The notes under the pieces are model-generated. The model did not search any database. It was given only the letters and a program-made list of their open reading frames with translations, and was not told the DNA's origin. Below are positions 44,621 to 47,580 of a DNA stretch of 47,580 nt, piece by piece; position 1 is the stretch's first letter; the number at the start of each line of letters is the position of its first letter. The stretch is taken from positions 1 through 47,580 of the forward strand of contig CACEBC010000015.1 of the NCBI GenBank assembly GCA_902557735.1, given 5' to 3'. A program made the position numbers and the translations under genes. The stretch comes from Porticoccaceae bacterium. Lineage in GTDB: Bacteria; Pseudomonadota; Gammaproteobacteria; Pseudomonadales; Porticoccaceae.

Positions 44621-46188
44621 CACGACTCCAACTGATCTTTTGCTAAATTTTTCACGAGCGCTGATTGCCAAGTAGCAAAATTGTAACTGGCGACAGACTC
44701 AAAAAGTTTTTTACTCTCATCTAAGTCGCCCTGCGCCTTTTTGGCGAGAGCGACAAAATATTTGTGATATGAATCGTCCGCCAAGAACACCTCAGAAACG
44801 TTTGAATAAGCGTCGATTGAATCAGCCGGGTTCCCCTCCATCAGATTAAGTTGCCCCAGCAACTTAAAATATGGCACCATCCCATTAGGGTTAAAAGCCA
44901 TGGTCTGCTCTGCCGCTGCTTTGAATTTCTTAAGACGTTTTTTGGCGCTTGTGAACTCGGAGAAAAGGATGTCGAACCAGATCTGATACTCTTGAAAGTC
45001 TAGCCCGACGAGCCGACTAATTCTCTGGCGTTCATTTTCCTCTTGCACTCTTTTTAATACTATAGCTAAGTTCTTCTCTGACAACTCCCTGATGGCGCTC
45101 AGAGATTCAAGGCTTCCCGCGCGATTTAAGGTATGGCTTAAAGCTCGAAATTTCTCTTTTTCAACAAATAAGGTTGATCGAGCTTTCCATTCTTCGTCTT
45201 CATCGAAATTCTTTATCGCACGCTGCAGTTCGACCAGTGCCAACAAAGATTCGTTGTAGTTTCTTTCATACAAATATGTATGAGTTGACATCCAGGCGCT
45301 GTCAAATTTTGCATCTCCTGTCGTGGCTGCTTCAACTGCCTGTTTATAGGCAATTCTTGCGTCTGAATAGTTGCCACTGAAAGCTTTTACATGTCCCAAA
45401 AGGTGCATCGCACCGGCATAGGAATCACTGTTTTTATTTTTAATAAGTTCCAGTGTTTTCTCATAAGCGGCGCCCGCTTTTTTTAAATCGCCCTTTGCTC
45501 GATATACGTTTCCCAAAAATCGCGTGGGAACAGAGCTGTCAGGGAGAATATTTTGTGCTTTTTCGAGCAATTTCTCGGCCTTACTTAAGTCAATTTGATC
45601 CGGTGGCAGGAGGTAATTTCCCTCAGACGTAGGAAAGTGCAGCCACGACAGTCTTACATGGCCGTAAAACGATTGTGGATGCAGTTCAAGTAACTCTGAG
45701 AGTCTTTGCCGAACGCCTTCAGGATTCGCCAAATCATTCTTGACTTGCGCAGACATCATGCGCAACTCATAATATTGCGGGTGTTTAGAAATCAATGCAT
45801 CTAAAATTTTATTCTGGCTTACAATGTCGCCTTGAATTATGCGTGAGTAGACGGCCTCAATAATTCCTCTCTCAATATCTGAAACGGACGACCGATTCTC
45901 ATAGGCTGACATCAATTGCGATCTTGTTTTGTCTCTCGAACCGTAGTTGAGAGTTGCCGGATAGATCTTGGCGAAAACAAACTCAGGATCCTCTTTTAAA
46001 ACCTGCCCGAGTAGCTCTTCATTTGACTCCCATTTGAGCTCCTCTAAATTTAGTAGAAATTGACGCATTAACACTCTTGCTTGGTCCGACTTCGTTGTCA
46101 AAGGGATCATGTTGATATCATTTATTTTCTCTGCACACCCAACTAAAAACGCCAAAATCAAAAAGGTGTGGATTGATAATTTTTTCAT
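44617..46188 (-). CDS. TPR-repeat lipoprotein
   Basis: The 523-residue product has a lipoprotein signal (MKKLSIHTFLILAFLVGC) with Cys18 as lipidation site and Ala at +2, which favours the outer membrane. Several tetratricopeptide repeats are visible, such as VPTRFLGNVYRAKGDLKKAG with AAYEKTLELI, and MHLLGHVKAFSGNYSDARIA with YKQAVEAA. TPRs bind proteins or peptides. The gene is coupled to the sensor phosphatase by a four-base overlap, so it is probably the periplasmic accessory or ligand-presenting partner of that sensor. GAGG precedes the ATG. Confidence 0.9.
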   Translation of the reverse strand: MKKLSIHTFLILAFLVGCAEKINDINMIPLTTKSDQARVLMRQFLLNLEELKWESNEELLGQVLKEDPEFVFAKIYPATLNYGSRDKTRSQLMSAYENRSSVSDIERGIIEAVYSRIIQGDIVSQNKILDALISKHPQYYELRMMSAQVKNDLANPEGVRQRLSELLELHPQSFYGHVRLSWLHFPTSEGNYLLPPDQIDLSKAEKLLEKAQNILPDSSVPTRFLGNVYRAKGDLKKAGAAYEKTLELIKNKNSDSYAGAMHLLGHVKAFSGNYSDARIAYKQAVEAATTGDAKFDSAWMSTHTYLYERNYNESLLALVELQRAIKNFDEDEEWKARSTLFVEKEKFRALSHTLNRAGSLESLSAIRELSEKNLAIVLKRVQEENERQRISRLVGLDFQEYQIWFDILFSEFTSAKKRLKKFKAAAEQTMAFNPNGMVPYFKLLGQLNLMEGNPADSIDAYSNVSEVFLADDSYHKYFVALAKKAQGDLDESKKLFESVASYNFATWQSALVKNLAKDQLESW

Positions 46189-47445
46189 TATTTCGACCTC
46201 GTCAAAAATTGTGTTGCGATTTTCACATTCGTTCGGTGAGAAACGTCACCATATCTTTGAGTGTTTTTTGCAAGCCATTATTCATAATTGATTATGGGCG
46301 CAATACTAGTAAAAAGCTATCGGGACTTGTTTCTATAGCCCCCACGCAAGAAGAGAAGTTGCTCAGAAAAAAGATCTTAATTTAAATTACCTTATAATTT
46401 TCATGGATGAAAAAACAATGATATGGTTTAAACCTAACCTTTTATTATTAGCTAACACAGTTTTTCAACTGAGCTCGAGATTTACGCCATCAGAACCGGT
46501 GTACTCATGCCAAGATAGGTTAGGGATATAAAGCTTAAATCACCGGCGCAACCATCTAAAGTCGTTCATTTCGTCTCAGCTGAAGATGAACGGGTGGCAA
46601 ATGGTCGCGAGGTAATTGTTGATCAAGCGAGTTAAGGTGAGGAACAAATACTAATCTCCCAGACACAAACAGCGCTATTTCTGCCTAGGTCGAGCCTGCA
46701 ACACATTGGCCGCTATGCCGAATGGTAATGCCGTCACAATAGCCCATTTTACCATTCCAATATACAACCCAACCATTACTAACTGTTTACTTAAATTTCA
46801 AAGTTTTTATCTGCATTTGTATGCCTTACATAACCTTTTAAAGCGCGCAAAAAACTGAATTTCAGCGAATTTTAATCATGGTTATCTAGCGATTGTTGAG
46901 CAAGGGGGAGTTGTCTGGATAATTGAGTTGGCGTGAATTGTAAATTTAGAGAAACATGCGCAGATTTATAAGGAAAATAAGATACTAAATCTCCGAGGCT
47001 ATTCGTTGGTGCATTCAATGATGGTGCATGAATTGTTTCTTAACGGTGCGTTTTTTTGAGCTTTATCTGCGCAGCTGTTTTTTTAGGTGAACTGATTTCT
47101 GCAATACTGGGGCAGCCTTTTCAGATGATTCTTCGTCATACAAGGTTGGACAAAGCCACACGCTTGAGCTCCGATAAGGTATCTAGAAGCAAATTGAATA
47201 AACATGTTCTGCGACCGAAAAGCTGGCAGAAAAATTGCTTGGATAAGAAAGATGGCCATTTCGAACCTGACAAGAGTGGGACATCTTGTGCGTTGTCAGC
47301 TGGCTGGAGAATTGCTCCTTTTCGCACTGAGTGTGTGCGTGCTTCTTCCAGATAAATTGTTTTGTTGATATGGGATATTTAGATTAATCTTTTGTAAGGC
47401 GACTGCCTCTCACTATTCGCAGCGCTTATGTAGGTCGTGTTTCTT
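46189..47445. other. Gene-poor intergenic region of about 1.26 kb
   Basis: No gene, tRNA or mobile element could be supported. Bases 46300-46500 are AT-rich with many stops in all frames. The only long frame (47056-47355, TTG start) has no ribosome-binding site or recognisable features. Promoters of the divergent lipoprotein and dehydrogenase genes must lie at the two ends. The middle may hold an undetected small RNA or decayed sequence. Confidence 0.5.
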
Positions 47446-47580
47446 ATGCAACGATTATCGATTCCTTTGATAGCCGGAGATGGTATAGGACCAGAGATCT
47501 CTGAAGCTGTTCAGATGATTGTAAACGCAGTGGTGTTGAGACAGGGAATCTTGATAGACTGGATTCCTGTTCTAGCTGGG
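47446..47580 (+). CDS. Isocitrate/isopropylmalate dehydrogenase family protein (3' end outside the window)
   Basis: The first 45 codons are visible. They read MQRLSIPLIAGDGIGPEISE and continue to a DWIPVLAG segment. The GDGIGPEI motif is the N-terminal signature of the isocitrate/isopropylmalate dehydrogenase superfamily. The fragment is too short to decide between isocitrate, isopropylmalate and related hydroxyacid dehydrogenases. A GTG nine bases upstream is an alternative start. Confidence 0.85.
   Translation, partial: MQRLSIPLIAGDGIGPEISEAVQMIVNAVVLRQGILIDWIPVLAG

Noticed and set aside
46681-46700. tRNA-like TpsiC-arm motif (GGTCGAGCC)
   Set aside because: No acceptor stem, anticodon arm or D-arm could be paired around it.
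47056-47355. 99-codon open frame with TTG start
   Set aside because: It has no ribosome-binding site, unremarkable composition and no recognisable motif, so it is treated as chance.

Overview
The window is a contiguous piece of a gammaproteobacterial chromosome, moderately AT-rich and probably from a marine, free-living organism. The evidence is the gene order proA-nadD-rsfS-rlmH-mrdA-rodA-mltB-rlpA-dacA-ybeD-lipB-lipA, which is the classic cell-wall/lipoylation block of Pseudomonas-like Gammaproteobacteria. The accessory content (large TonB-dependent receptor, flavin-dependent halogenase, S9 peptidase, sulfotransferase, SpoIIE-type partner switching) is common in aquatic members of the class. 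No rRNA, tRNA, CRISPR array or insertion sequence was recognised.

Layout. 1-3000: 3' part of an RND efflux pump and a small orphan gene. 3058-14064: one long minus-strand run of housekeeping genes, from proA down to lipA, mostly with overlaps or gaps of a few bases. 14230-19687: a SIRT4-like sirtuin, hemH, prfC, a PlsC-type acyltransferase and an AI-2E-family membrane protein. 19985-24790: an orphan giant flagellin of 1601 residues. 24815-30981: aldehyde dehydrogenase, a 21-residue leucine-rich-repeat protein, a GT4 glycosyltransferase, galE, a thioredoxin-fold protein and a sulfotransferase. 31117-38189: TonB-dependent receptor, S9 peptidase and tryptophan-halogenase-type enzyme, all on the minus strand, with recognisable promoters and a strong terminator. 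38652-46188: a complete partner-switching module. 46189-47445: no supported gene. 47446-end: start of an isocitrate/isopropylmalate dehydrogenase.

Two systems stand out. The first is the giant flagellin. Normal flagellin D0/D1 ends enclose about 1330 extra residues made of three repeat families: seven ~55-residue repeats that read as a closed seven-bladed beta-propeller, one ~85-residue module, a second set of seven ~55-residue repeats of an unrelated family, and four more copies of the ~85-residue module. A sigma-54-type promoter lies just upstream, and no other flagellar gene is in the window.

The second is a self-contained signalling cassette. It has a TPR lipoprotein, a transmembrane Reg_prop/SpoIIE phosphatase, an RsbW-like kinase, an RsbV-like STAS protein and a GAF/PAS adenylate cyclase. 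This arrangement suggests an extracytoplasmic signal that ends in cAMP synthesis through a phosphorylation-controlled STAS protein. The halogenase-peptidase-receptor group may be a third system, for uptake and processing of a peptide or aromatic substrate.

All functional assignments come from reading motifs by eye. No search, alignment or structure prediction was run.
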